Shown here in pieces: positions 1 to 11,049 of a DNA stretch of 64,000 bases (position 1 is its first letter; each line of letters begins with the position of its first letter). The notes below the pieces were generated by a model that saw only the letters and a list, made by a program, of their open reading frames with translations, searched no databases and was not told where the DNA came from. The stretch comes from Halichondria panicea (lineage: Eukaryota; Porifera; Demospongiae; Suberitida; Halichondriidae). Both the position numbers and the translations under genes were made by a program. The stretch spans positions 2,271,567 to 2,335,566 of the forward strand of contig NC_087382.1 in the NCBI RefSeq assembly GCF_963675165.1, read 5' to 3'.

Positions 1-1290
1 ATTGTGTGTTGGACATATGCATGGCGACAACGATCTGTTGTTCATCAATCATGGAACAGTGCAAAGCTAAAACCTGCCGCAGTGTTTAAAATAATCGCTG
101 CCGTTGTATTTATACTCGGTGGATTAGAACTTCTGGTGCTGAGTTTCTTCTATAGAGCTGTGTTGTCACTACTCCTCCTTGTCATCGCCCTGTGGCCATA
201 CTGTACGCATTTGAATTCAAAACATTTCAAACTTTGTCTGTTGTGGAGTTGTGCTTGTGTCTCAGTTGCCGTGTTTCCACTTTTGCCCGTTGTTGGCAGA
301 AATGCTAATTATTATCTCGTAGCTTTCGCCGGAAGTATTGCCACAATATTCGTTTTCATTTTATTCCGTTTCCCCGAGATCAAGTTCAATCTCTGTTCAC
401 CAATCAACAGAATGCCTAAGGCACATCATCTGTTCAGTTTGCAAACTGTTTTACTGGCTGTTGCATCGTTCATGCCTCTCATCACTAACTGGTATTTCTC
501 ACAGAAAGAGTCTATCCCAACAATTATAAATATGTTCAGCTGGTTTAATTTACTGTTTGCGATAGTAGCTCCAAACTTTGGCCCTAAGAGTTTAGTCGGT
601 CGACTACTACACATTGCTCTGACATTCTTCACTGTATTTATTTTGCTAAGCACGACATTTGAAGCAATTTTCCTTCTATTGCTCTCGTGTTTGTTGTACT
701 TGTGGTTGTTAATGGAAGATTTACTTGCCTCAAAGGAATGTAAAAGTTCAATTTGGAATTGTCTCGTTTCCCACACTTTTACAAAAGTAGTAACTCTTGT
801 ACCAGCCGAGAGAGAGCCTGTTATAGAAGTGCTATCTATTGACGATCTGCGGAGAGTGTATTTTGCAATATTTTTCGGTATACTATCGTTTTTCGGACTT
901 GGGAATGTTGCAAGTATAAACACGTTTGACCCGTCTACTGTGTATTGTTTTCTAACTGTGTTTTCACCCTTCGTGATGGGGGCTCTGATCCTCTGGAAGA
1001 TGGTGATACCATTCATCTTCGTTAGTTGTGTGTTCAACTCTGTACTGAGTGTTTTGAATCGTTCTCTCCTCACCTGTCTGCTGATCATCTTAGTCATGTC
1101 CGATGTGATGGGATTGAATTTTTTCTTTCTCGTCAAAGATTTTGGGAGTTGGTTGGACATTGGAGTCAGTATTAGTCATTATGTGATTATTATGGTCATG
1201 AGTATTGGTATCGTTGTCCTGGTCGGCGTTGCTAGGTTACTAACAGGCGTGACTGTACTGCCTAGAAAGAACGAAGATCATCTTTGTTAG
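1..1290 (+). CDS. multi-pass membrane protein, 3' part (5' end outside window)
   Basis: The frame is open from the first base to the TAG at 1288-1290, with no in-frame ATG before about 411, so the start lies upstream of the window or in an earlier exon. About 428 residues are visible. The product is very hydrophobic: I count roughly nine to eleven stretches of about 20 apolar residues, separated by short loops rich in Lys, Arg and Asn. One longer polar loop lies near residues 240-280 (nt 720-840). I recognise no catalytic motif, repeat or transporter signature. No introns interrupt it, unlike most genes further along. It is probably an integral plasma- or organelle-membrane protein of unknown function. 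The antisense frame at 426-1160 is a shadow of this hydrophobic sequence. Confidence 0.6.
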   Translation: MVCWTYAWRQRSVVHQSWNSAKLKPAAVFKIIAAVVFILGGLELLVLSFFYRAVLSLLLLVIALWPYCTHLNSKHFKLCLLWSCACVSVAVFPLLPVVGRNANYYLVAFAGSIATIFVFILFRFPEIKFNLCSPINRMPKAHHLFSLQTVLLAVASFMPLITNWYFSQKESIPTIINMFSWFNLLFAIVAPNFGPKSLVGRLLHIALTFFTVFILLSTTFEAIFLLLLSCLLYLWLLMEDLLASKECKSSIWNCLVSHTFTKVVTLVPAEREPVIEVLSIDDLRRVYFAIFFGILSFFGLGNVASINTFDPSTVYCFLTVFSPFVMGALILWKMVIPFIFVSCVFNSVLSVLNRSLLTCLLIILVMSDVMGLNFFFLVKDFGSWLDIGVSISHYVIIMVMSIGIVVLVGVARLLTGVTVLPRKNEDHLC

Positions 1291-1496
1291 TACTTTATTG
1301 CTATTATTGACTGCATTTAGGCCCAATGTCTCATATACTCATTACCTGTTTCTCAGTAAAATGCAATTGTTTAATTAATTTGATCATGTGTGATCTGAAT
1401 TGAATTTATATATAGGTATAAATATACAGCTAGCTATAAACTGTATACATTGCATGACTTATATACGTTATGGAATTATTATGGAAAAGGGAAGGA

Positions 1497-1700
1497 TGTA
1501 GATTGTGGATTCTCAGAATTGTGTGACCATCCTGTTTACCCTACTGAAACCTTTCTATGACCACTAATTAAATACCCCCAACCACATCATTTCATGAGCT
1601 AATAGGCTCAGTTTTACATGAAGCATGGACCTCCTTTTACTATATCTATAGACATTTCGCTGCAAGACCAGCCCCGCCCCTCTTTCTTAGAAGGGTATCC
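1497..1700. repeat. dispersed repeat, copy 1 of 3
   Basis: The segment contains 'tgtgaccatcctgtt', 'ctttctatgaccac' and 'gctgcaagaccagccccg'. All recur in the same order at 20990-21240. A shorter version is present at 26455-26535. The two downstream copies lie just 3' of transmembrane exons of the minus-strand three-finger genes. Confidence 0.6.
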
Positions 1701-1956
1701 ACCTCTGATTCATAAGAATCATCCACACAAGACACTGGTACCGGTATATCGTCTTTCTTCTAATTACAGCGCCATTGATTTTCCAGTGGCGCACAAATAG
1801 AAAAACTAAAATTCCTGTTTGGCGCTTATCTTAGACTGAGTGGCGCTTAGCAATAGAACGTATATATAGCAGCTGCTTCCACGAGGCTATCATAGATCAG
1901 TTGTACATAATGCAAGCATCACCTACGTACATAAATTATATCCTTGATAAGTGAGG

Positions 1957-2208
1957 TGATATTCTTTGATGAAGGGTTGTCTTGCATCGGCCATAATTAT
2001 GCCTTCAGGTGTAAAGTCAATCTCAGCACCTCGGAGATCGTAAAAGTACTGCTCGTGATCATGCAAGATTCGTAGGTGATGCTTGCATGCATGCATTTCA
2101 AATTTAAAGAAATGAGCAAGATCGGAACTCTTTAGGTCTTTTTGTTCAGTTCCCTCCCCCCTCGATTATTAGGTCAATCTCTTCCTCAATCTCTTCTTCA
2201 ATACTCCT
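1957..2208 (-). pseudogene. inverted partial copy of the VioB-like gene
   Basis: Read on the minus strand, this segment matches the 3' part of the VioB-like exon (about 7897-8157). It covers the end of the ferritin-like domain, including the tracts 'cgagcagtacttttacgatc' and 'gccgatgcaagacaaccc'. It carries a 4-bp insertion where the parent has GGCATATGGCC, plus substitutions, so the frame is broken. A short piece at 1910-1928 repeats part of it in the opposite direction, making a small foldback. It lies about 170 bp upstream of the parent gene's predicted first exon. Confidence 0.8.
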
Positions 2209-2380
2209 CAATCATCAATTTTATTTTTATTTTTTTGCCTGCCACTCTCAGCTCTGGTCTGTCTGTATTGCATATTGGGGATTGAAAGTCCATGAAACAG
2301 GTGTGGCCTTACGTGAGGAATTGCACATGCGCACACATTCACTGTAGCTAGGCCGGCCACAGCTAGGTACTCCGACCATC

Positions 2381-5300
2381 ATGAAGACCAGCACTCACTG
2401 GCTCTGTTTATTCTTTTTCTGGTAAGTTATTATATCAATACCTAGACTAGATACTAGATCTACTACTGAGTGTTCTCTCAGTCGTAATTCTCCTATAATT
2501 ATAGATCTACACCTCCATGCAATAGATTTAGCAAGTTGCTCACCATCATCTATTTTGCTTATGTGAGTTTTTTAGTACAAGGGAAGGGGTACATTGTATA
2601 TAATCATAGGCAGTATCTCTCTGAGTTCAATAATTGGCTCAGGGACTGTACCGTATAGCAGGTAATTTTCGGGGGACAAAATATTCGTGGTTCAGCAATA
2701 TTGAGACATTTCGTGGGTAATATTTTCGTGATTGGAGCTTCAACCACGAAAACCACGAATATTTTGCCCCACGAAAATTACCTGCTATACGGTATATAGA
2801 TTATGCTAGTTTTTAGCGTAATAAGGTGCCACATTATAATAATTACACTGGTAAGGTGGCCGTATTAGGAGGTTGGAAAAGCTGTTTTTTTTATCTCCAA
2901 TTAGAAGGCGACCCTCTAAAGACAAGCCATCCAGCCTCAAAACTAATTTTCCAACCTCCTAATACAGCCACCTTTACCAGCGTAATTATTTTAATGTGGC
3001 GCCTTAAAAAAGCTTATACGGTAGGCACTTTCTTGGGGTGAGAATTATGCTGGCGTAATGAAAACCTTTATATAGAGAAAAATAGACAGGCGTTGGAAAC
3101 ACACGTCTGTCAGTAGTATCATATATGGGTAATTTCATCTCCTTGACATATACCGTATAGCGGGTTATTTTCGTATTGGTGATATATTTCGTATTGTAGA
3201 GCATCATAGAACTACGAAATTATTCTACTGCAATAGGTTCAACGTCACTATCCTGAGCTGTACGACTCTATGAAATATTTAAATGGGTAGTTCATACGAA
3301 ATTTCCACCACCGAAAATTACCCGCTATATGATACCATAATTATTAACTATAGTGCAAACATGCATGTGCATATTTTTGTAATTTTCACATCACATGTGC
3401 ATGCACGTGGCCAATATTGTTATACTTGTGTGACATCATATGCAAAGATGGTATGTTGTGCTCGTGGAATACACACTGCATGCATGAGGAATAATGGGGC
3501 AATTTGAAAATAATAATAATAAGTTATTGACACTTTATTGAGTAATCTACCCAAGGCCTATAACTCAGGAATCTGGAAGCTTACCTAATTGCTGTGAAGT
3601 AGACACTAATTACAATGACATTCCGTTTGAAATCGATATGCCACGGCTGACTATAACCGGTAATTAGATACTGTTTTGGTGCAGCAATTCTAGGTATTAC
3701 AGTGCTTTTATGCATCTTTGCAACAAGCCGTATCACATAGTAAACCACAAATAGTAAACATGCAAACCACAGGCTGCTACAGGCCACACTGGTGTATCAT
3801 CCTCCACCTCATGTCCTTACTGTAAGCCTTAGATCTTAAATTTATTGAACACATCCTTTAAGCAGCTCATCAACAAGACAACATCACTATTTCTCAAATT
3901 CCAAATTTCCCTCCTTTAATAATAAGGTCAAGTACAGCCTGTACCCTGTGGTTTGTATTTGTGGTTTACAATGCGATACCAGCTTGTTGCAAAGGTGCAT
4001 AAAAGCACTGTATTTGGAAGTGTTGTTCATTTCACATTAGTCTCTACAGTGGCGTAGCCAGGGGGTGGCAAAGGAGGCAATTGCCCCCCCCCTTTTTTCT
4101 GGATCTCTACTACCAGTCTCAGCTCTAGATAGCTACATTCTTTGTGTCTCTATTAGTAATTATTGAATTAACAGTTACACGCATGTGCAAACAAAATAAT
4201 ACAGGTGGGGGGCATTGCAGAATGCTTCTCTGTGTGGGTGTGATTGCATGCTCCTCTGTGTGGGTGTGATTGCATGCTCACATTTGGCCACAAGTGTGCA
4301 ATATTGGGTCCATGTGGCATAACCAAGAATCACATTCACAATGTCTCAAACTCTGGATAAATTCTTTAAGCCACAGAAGCTAACTCTCAATCAAGGTATA
4401 TCCAACTTTCTTATAGTGACAATAACTATATCTATGCTAGCCTCCACTGAAATTATTTTGCTGATGACAGGAAGTGAAATTTAACCACAACTAATTAAAA
4501 AAGGGTGTGGCTTCCGTCCAAAAATTTTCTGGCCTAGCGGCTTTGCCCAGCTAGGTGTTTGCCCCCTCTTTCTGGCTATGCTTCTGCTCTACACAAGGGT
4601 ATCGAAACTATCCGCTTTACAGTGGAACCTCCCATAACGGACCCCTCCCACCAGAGGAGAACCTTCTATACAAGACGTTAGCTATGGCACGGATTGAAAT
4701 CACTATAATAATTATAAGTACACAAAAGCAGCCTCCCACGAGCGCACCTTCTTGATTCAGGACAGCTCCCAACTGACCAACTGTGCAAAACTGCCTCTTA
4801 TTACGGAAAACCATAAAACCACACCCACATTTATATCTTAATGTATTGCTAATCATACTGGCATACTATTGGCCAGAGTACTTCTCAGAAGATTTCTTTG
4901 AGCATCAGCTTGTAAGCCTCAATTGAAACGCGGATGTATATTATTCGAGGGTATAATTATATACAATCGCTCTCTTTCCTGGGTAGACTATGTAGTATGC
5001 ATGTAGTGCGCCATGCATGTGTAATAGTCACTGTATAATAAACTTGAGGGAGTGTATAATTATATATAGTGTTGGGACTGGCAGCGAAGGCAAGTCCCTC
5101 ATCATTGTTGTGCTTAAATTGTACAGGTTTGAACTTGCAAGTGCATCCTTCTTAGAAAAACCAAGGATTAACTTTTCTGGTCGATTTAGAGCAGATGTGT
5201 CCACACTGAACAATGGACCAACAAACTATGAGAAAGTCATGGAAGGAGAAGAAATTGTGGTGAAAAAATTTAACCCAGGAGGAACAAATACTTTCACAAT

Positions 5301-8300
5301 GATAGACTGCAGAGTCACTTCTGTAGTACTAGAAAATGGCTTGGCTATTGAAGACGAAATCATTGGTGAATTAATTGTGATTAATCCCGAGTCCTCTCTT
5401 CCAAAATTAATTACCCTTGATCCAGATCAACAAGATACTTCCAGTATTTACGGGATGAAGTTGGGTGTGAATTGGAGTATGCTAAGCAATAATGCTTTTA
5501 TTGGAGATTTTGTTCTTGCCATGCTCGAACGTGATTCCTGGTTTCGTCAAGCCAACTCCACAGATCCAGATAAGTACTGTGTTGACAAAAAAATCCAATG
5601 CTTAGCAGCCCACAGTGTTTCAAAACTTGTCAATGTTCAATGGTCGAAACAGTTGACTTCCAATGCTCTCAGATCTTTGAAAGAACACACACACAAGGAC
5701 AAGGAAGATGGATACACTCTTTCAATTATGTTAACGCTGTATAACTACAATAGGATGCCAGAAGAGCCTTGGTTTCTATATGGCAGCATAGTTGGCAGTA
5801 TCGGCATTTCGTCAGCTGGTGAGTCATTATCATTTCCCGAGAACAGAGTTATGAAGGCCATTAATAATATCCCTGTACCTGTTCCATCTTGGAGCCCGCT
5901 GTGTGCACTCATTAGTAATTTCACTACTACCACCTACTTTGATGTGTTTGGGTCAACCTTGGCAATTGATTTTAGCAACTCCATACCGATCGATACCAAC
6001 GGAGAACTTTGTCACCTCTACCGACTATTTGTATGTATTCTTGTGGATGATCAAGTTACTGTTGAACTTGTTGGTGAGCTTCCTTACATGGAAAAAGATT
6101 GGTACAAAATGACATCGGGCATTCAAGATTTTGAACTTACTGATCAGCAATTGAAATTTGTTCAAAAACGGAAAGTTATTGCAGTGTTTTTCAAGGCAAA
6201 GCCTGTTGAAAATACTTTGAAGCAAGGTGATCGATACCCAGTCTGTGACAATAACACTTTGTCCACTTCAAACTGTGTTTATATTATTCTCAGCGAGGAT
6301 CCGTACTTAGTAGCCCCAATGGACCATACGAATTACAGGCTCGAAAAAGGAGACTCTGCTGAAGCTAGACTAAAAGTGAGACACTACGGCGTTCAGCCGA
6401 GTGAGAAGCTCTCCCTATCCCTCTGTGACGTTAGCCCCAATGGCGATGCTACAAACTCGGACCTTAAATATACCCGCACACAGACAACCGGTAAAGATGG
6501 TATTGCCATATTTTATTTCGTAGCAGGTGATGTTGGAACTCCAAGAAAATATATTGACGGCCAGGTCTTTATATTCAACTACTGTGTTTGTGAGCAATGT
6601 GAGAAGATGAATTGTCAGCAGTGTTCAGTAAATGTAGGAAACACATTGTCATTCCTTGTGTGGAGTCATATGAAATACAAGAGACCGTATTTCTGGGACA
6701 CGCATGTAAAGCCAATCTTTTTTCAGTACCAGAAATTGTACCCAGTAATGAATAGTATTCTGAAACTCGGCGATTATGAAGCTGTAACAAAACCACGAAA
6801 TATCGATATGATTCTTTTCACAATGTCTATGGATATCAACCACCCAAGCTACATGCCAGCGTCTAGAGATCTCTCACCTACAAAAAAAGAAATGATCATA
6901 GAATGGTTGAGAACTGAAGACCACCCTCTAAATTGGGATACTCTGATTGAGAAGGAATATGAAATACCAAGTTTCTGCAATAGATCCTATTTATTTTATC
7001 GCGAGAAGCTGAGAAAGGAACTGGTGACAGAGAAATCACTCTCTTGGATCAAGAATTTCCCTAAAAATGAGTATGTAGCCATACTTTTGGATGGTTTAGG
7101 AGAAGATTCACTGCCAACGCTTGCAGAATCAGAGATAGCGCAATCCTTTTCTAAAGTTTCCACGGTCATAGAACAATCACATACCCAAACTCTCAAAGAA
7201 TGGAAAAATGATTTGTTCATTAGACGTACTATTGATGTGTTAAAAAATCGAGATCACTTAACAGATTCGTATATTGAAGCTCTGCTTTCTATGGTTCTAA
7301 AACTATCTAATGACGATAGCAATTCTCTTCCTAGTTGGTACACAAGCTCCCACTGCTCAAAAAGACAGCTAAAAGAAAATTTACAAATAGCTCTACAATT
7401 AGAATTTTCCACCATTCCTCCATACTTAACTGCTCTCTACTCTATCAAGGACGGGTACAATCAAGAGGCATACGAAATCATACGCTCAGTTGTAATGCAA
7501 GAAATGCTTCACATGGCACAAGCGGCCAATCTGCTCATTGCTATCGGTGGACGGCCAATAATAGACAGTGCACAGGTTGCCCCATCTTACCCCGGGAAGA
7601 TACCGGGAGGAGTGTTACCTGGTCTCAATGTAACACTACAGAAAGCATCTCCCAAGTATATTGCTGACGTGTTCATGATGATAGAATTCCCAAATGAATT
7701 GGTTTACGAAGACTCTTTTTCTAACAAAGAGAAAGAAATTAAGTCTCATGTGCTTACAATTGGAAAGTTTTATAAGAACATTCAACAGTGTATGATTGAA
7801 CTGTATGAAAAAGAAGGAGAAAATTTCTTTGACAAAGAAGCCAAGCAAATGACCTGGCCTTGGACAGCGCATGAAGATGGTATTAAGCTCGTAACTGTGA
7901 GCAGTATTGAAGAAGCCATTGACGCCATTAACGTGATAATTGAGGAGGGAGAGGGAACTGAACAAAAAGACCCTACTTATTTAAAGAGTTCCGATCTTGC
8001 TCATTTCTTTAAATTTGAAATGCTTGCATGCAAGCATCACCTACGAATCTTGCATGATCACGAGCAGTACTTTTACGATCTCCGAGGTGCTGAGATTGAG
8101 TTTACACCTGAAGGCATATGGCCGATGCAAGACAACCCGTCATCAAAGAATATCCCAAAAAATTCTCATTTATACCATGAAGCAAAAATATTTCACGACG
8201 TGTATCGATCTCTATTAAGGTCACTTCAAGCAGCCTTCAATGGACAACCAGATGCTATTAAAGAATCCGTTCCTCTTATGTCAAGCATGCAAATCCAAGC

Positions 8301-8394
8301 TAAGAAGCTGATGGCCATGGAAATGCCTTCTTCCCTACCTGGGCAGCCTAAGCAAACTTGTGGACCTATTTTTGACTATGATTGGCAGATATAA
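2381..8394 (+). CDS. secreted VioB/chromopyrrolate-synthase-like protein with ferritin-like domain
   Basis: Model: exon 1 at 2381-2421, exon 2 at 5127-8394, total 1102 aa. Exon 1 is a 41-nt signal-peptide start (MKTSTHWLCLFFF) ending in a GTAAGT donor in phase 2. Exon 2 begins after 'ttgtacag' and joins in frame, giving a hydrophobic core followed by a plausible cleavage site near ASA-S. The text after it, LEKPRINFSGRFRADVS, resembles the N-terminus of bacterial VioB/RebD/StaD-type iminophenyl-pyruvate dimer synthases. At nt 7375-7540 there is a ferritin-like helix pair with QLEFSTIPPYLTALYSI and QEMLHMAQAANLLIAIGG, and a later LAHFFKFEML (nt about 7996), which are candidate metal-binding helices. 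In bacteria these enzymes couple oxidised tryptophan (imine) units on the way to violacein or indolocarbazoles. The length is close to VioB (about 1000 aa). The exon 2 frame is also open upstream to 5017, but that part reads like intron. The substrate here is unknown; the family call is strong, the secretion call moderate. Confidence 0.75.
2649..2795. mobile_element. palindromic MITE in VioB-like intron
   Basis: Inverted termini CCGTATAGCAGGTAATTTTCG, flanked by TA on both sides, give a near-perfect 145-bp hairpin with inner 'aatattcgtggtt' arms. Relatives lie at 3151-3336, 11668-11845, 22083-22290, 25259-25466 and 32916-33070. The TA flanks suggest a Tc1/mariner-type non-autonomous element; the family is inferred. 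Confidence 0.8.
2820..3010. mobile_element. palindromic MITE with about 60-bp inverted arms
   Basis: The left arm 'ggtgccacattataataatt' through 'aggaggttggaaaa' is repeated inverted as 'ttttccaacctcct' through 'ttttaatgtggcgcc'. The loop is about 60 bp. No coding capacity. It lies in the intron of the VioB-like gene. Confidence 0.8.
3151..3336. mobile_element. MITE of the CCGTATAGCGGGT family
   Basis: It has inverted ends 'accgtatagcgggttatttt' and 'aaaattacccgctatat', with an inner block 'ttctactgcaataggttcaa' also found in the copy at 11668-11845. Confidence 0.7.
4047..4582. mobile_element. hAT-like element remnant with transposase N-terminal exon
   Basis: The left end CAGTGGCGTAGCCAGG is typical of hAT-type termini, and the right end 'ctggctatgcttctg' is a degenerate inverse. 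Inside, at about 4340-4396, a short open exon reads MSQTLDKFFKPQKLTLNQ and ends in a possible GTATAT donor. That opening is common in hAT/TTF-finger transposase-derived proteins. The rest of the transposase is absent, so this is an internally deleted copy in the intron of the VioB-like gene. Confidence 0.5.
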
Positions 8395-10189
8395 AACTAG
8401 CATCGATTCCAAGCCGCCCTCGAAACTCAGATATATTCCAGTTAAGACGATGTCATAATACGTGTGATTGTAGTATCAAGAAAATTACATATCACATTAT
8501 ACTGTATACAGGCAGATCGACATGACATTTATTTAAAATCTATGCTATTCGATTTGATATAATGATGGTAAATGTCATGGAGTTTAATGATTGTTACACA
8601 GTACACAGCATGTAATTTATTAGCCTCCTTCACAAGGCCTCAAAAAGTCTTGGAGGAAGAGCGGCCTGGGATCGAGGCTAGTAATTTATGTCAACCATAC
8701 CTAATACACACAGGGATTATGTCAGCTCACTATGCATGGTTAACCGATCATGCAAAAATAATTTTTTCCTCACTTTCACAGGGAACGTTGCTGCCATGGC
8801 ACCGCACAATATAATTATATACAACCGCGCTCAGGGCTGCACAGAGAAAAAGACGTGCTGATTTAGCACAGAAAACCGTGCTAAACAAATGTCTTCAGTT
8901 TTAGCACGTTTGCACATGTGCTAAACAACCTGATGTGCTAAACCGGCACATGTGCTAAATTCTAATGTGCTGAAACATCTGTGCTGATTGTATTGTGCTA
9001 AATTAATTTCAAACATTAAAAACAACAATACATCAATTCAGTATTAAAATTGTATCTAAACAAACGATAAGGATATACAAAAGTGAAAGGTTTCTTTTAA
9101 CATGCAAGTCTGCACTCAGATCACTGCAATTGCAAGATATACTGCCTTTGACTTCTCAGCATCACCTGCATGCGTGAAGTAGAAAAATATGTCACATAAA
9201 AGCCAGTAGAATTATAACCAAGTATAAGAATAATTAAGTGCGTACAGATTAGGTACATAACATCAGTCATAGCATGAACAAAGTATGCATTGCGATGAAA
9301 CTTATAATTATTATGGGGCGAAATAAGAAAAGTATTTGCTGTGATCCATGACAAATGCCAGTGCATGAAAAAGTACATGAGCCAAAAGCAAAGAATTCTA
9401 GCTACAGAAAGAGTCATATAACACAGGTAAGACCAAGAAGAAGAGTACGCAACACCAATAGTCTGTACACAGGAGGCAAACTCAATATTTGAATGTAACC
9501 ACAGTCACTTGAGATACAACAATAACAATAACAATGCTGATAAGGAAAAGCAATGAATAAAATTAGTGGTAATCATCACTAACGTTTATTCATCCATGAT
9601 TTTACAGTTTATACAACAGCATGTGGTTGTGACGTAGGTTAGACAGACTGCTTACTACGGTTAGTGGAGTTGCGTACTCTTCCTAAGAACTCTTAGTAAG
9701 ACATTATAGTCGTTTTTACGCACAATTAAGTTTGCGAGACTATGATAATGCAAATGAGTTCTTGTTGTGCTATTATAGAGCAGCATCAATATTCGGGCCC
9801 ATCAATTATCTCGTATAGAGAGCAGATTGAGAAGTTGTCTTCCACTGACAATACTCGTTGTAAGGGCTAAACAACAAATATAATCCACTACAAGCCTTCC
9901 CTTAATTAATTGTCAGAAAAGAGCTGCATATAAAGCTTAATCCGAAACGATATAAAAGTTTAATTAAACTGCGTTGTCCTATAAATTATTATATTAATAG
10001 AACTGTTAGCTTAAGAGGAACAGCTACAGCTGCAAGGCCGGGCAGACAATGTGCCACCAGGTGGCAGTATAGATTTGCATTAATTAGGAGGGTGTGTGGC
10101 AATCAAAAATCGTTTTGCGCACAAGGAAATTTGGGATTTCCGTAGCAGCAATTTTTATCAATTATGAACTTGCAAAGTGGTAAATATAA
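8395..10189. other. intergenic, no gene recognised
   Basis: AT-rich sequence with only short chance frames, one of them hydrophobic on the minus strand at 9121-9417 with no start context or splice signals. The only structured feature is the cluster of GTGCTAAA words at 8850-9003. No poly-A signal could be assigned with confidence to the VioB-like gene. Confidence 0.5.
8850..9003. repeat. cluster of GTGCTAAA/TTTAGCAC words
   Basis: Within about 150 bp the heptamer GTGCTAA or its complement TTAGCAC, or a one-base variant, occurs about ten times on both strands at irregular spacing, with CACATGTGC palindromes between copies. It is not a simple tandem repeat. Confidence 0.6.
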
Positions 10190-10660
10190 AGTCCCCATTC
10201 CGTTTACGTAGTACGTGCATAATACACTGATACAGCGCAAATTAAACGCTAAAAAGGACGCTCAAGATAAGAACTTTTTTCTGTTGTTAAAATTACTTTG
10301 GTCACCCATGCAGCTATAGTTATCATGAAATTTTGCAGCTTGCTAGCTTTGTATTATAGCTACATGTAAGATAGCTATAGCAATTATGCTAAGATTAAAA
10401 TAGTGCGGTGAATGGTGCGTTATATTTCTTTGTTAGATCTATGTAGAACTATAGGCTTATAGCTAAGCAAAATTTAGCTGGATATTATGTTACTAGAGGA
10501 TTGTCGCTTTGTATTCAAAAACACAGCACACCGCATTTGTAAAGTGCAATGGTATATAGCAACGGTACAGTAAAATACGCTTTTAATACAGTACTTATCA
10601 AAATGGAAACACTTTAAACGTACTACGCAAACGGAATGGGATATTGACCGCTGTATACTA
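10190..10660. mobile_element. non-autonomous element with 'CCCATTCCGTTT' inverted ends
   Basis: 'ccccattccgtttacgtagtacgt' at the left is matched inverted by 'acgtactacgcaaacggaatggg' at the right. The interior has no coding frame. A degenerate relative of the terminal motif is visible near 19955-20000. Confidence 0.5.
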
Positions 10661-10899
10661 ACAGGTTCCCTTTATGAAATAGGTTCTAAGATGCTAACAT
10701 TTGTGTAATATTTGCTGTATAATTGCACGTTGTCAGAATACATCGATAAATGTCCCATTTTAGGACAGCGGGATAATAATAGTTTTACAGATGTTAAATA
10801 TCGTTCTTTTTTCACTAGTATAGTTAGTCAGAGTAAAATTTTTCATCTTTTTCATCTTCAAAACATTGAACCTGGAAAATTATTGAGAAAAGAATAATT

Positions 10900-11030
10900 T
10901 ACAATTGTACAAATTTGCACAATCTTTAAATTGGGAAATTGTACAAATTTGTACTACATTTAAACAATTTTTAGTACATAATCATCAGATCTGTACAAAT
11001 TTGTATACATTAATTAAACAACGAGTCTCT
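10900..11030. repeat. scattered TGTACAAATTTGTAC palindromes
   Basis: Three to four copies of the palindrome GTACAAATTTGTAC or close variants lie within 130 bp. The same word is the core of the 25-bp tandem repeat at 18281-18412. Confidence 0.6.
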
Positions 11031-11049
11031 CATAATTATATTTTCACCT

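Larger units (their letters stand above)
1291..2380. other. intergenic region upstream of the VioB-like gene
   Basis: No gene is supported apart from a broken fragment of the neighbouring VioB-like gene (about 1957-2208). A dispersed repeat occupies about 1497-1700; related copies lie near 20990 and 26455. The stretch 2270-2380 immediately precedes the predicted first exon and should contain its promoter, but I see no clear TATA or CCAAT element. Confidence 0.5.

Noticed and set aside
426-1160. 244-codon minus-strand frame
   Set aside because: It lies wholly opposite the hydrophobic plus-strand protein, is rich in Lys/Arg/Asn as expected for the complement of Leu/Phe/Val codons, and has no splice or start context.
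5017-5126. Start of the VioB-like protein at the ATG at 5017
   Set aside because: The extra 36 residues look like translated intron, and a better in-frame start with signal peptide and GTAAGT donor exists at 2381. The start at 5017 remains possible if no spliced cDNA is found.
2381-8394. Bacterial contamination as the source of the VioB-like gene
   Set aside because: The gene is embedded in the same MITE families that occur inside the RTK and three-finger introns, and has an intron and AT-rich codon use like its surroundings.
9121-9417. Small hydrophobic minus-strand gene
   Set aside because: There is no promoter, paralogue or splice signal, and such frames are expected by chance in AT-rich DNA.
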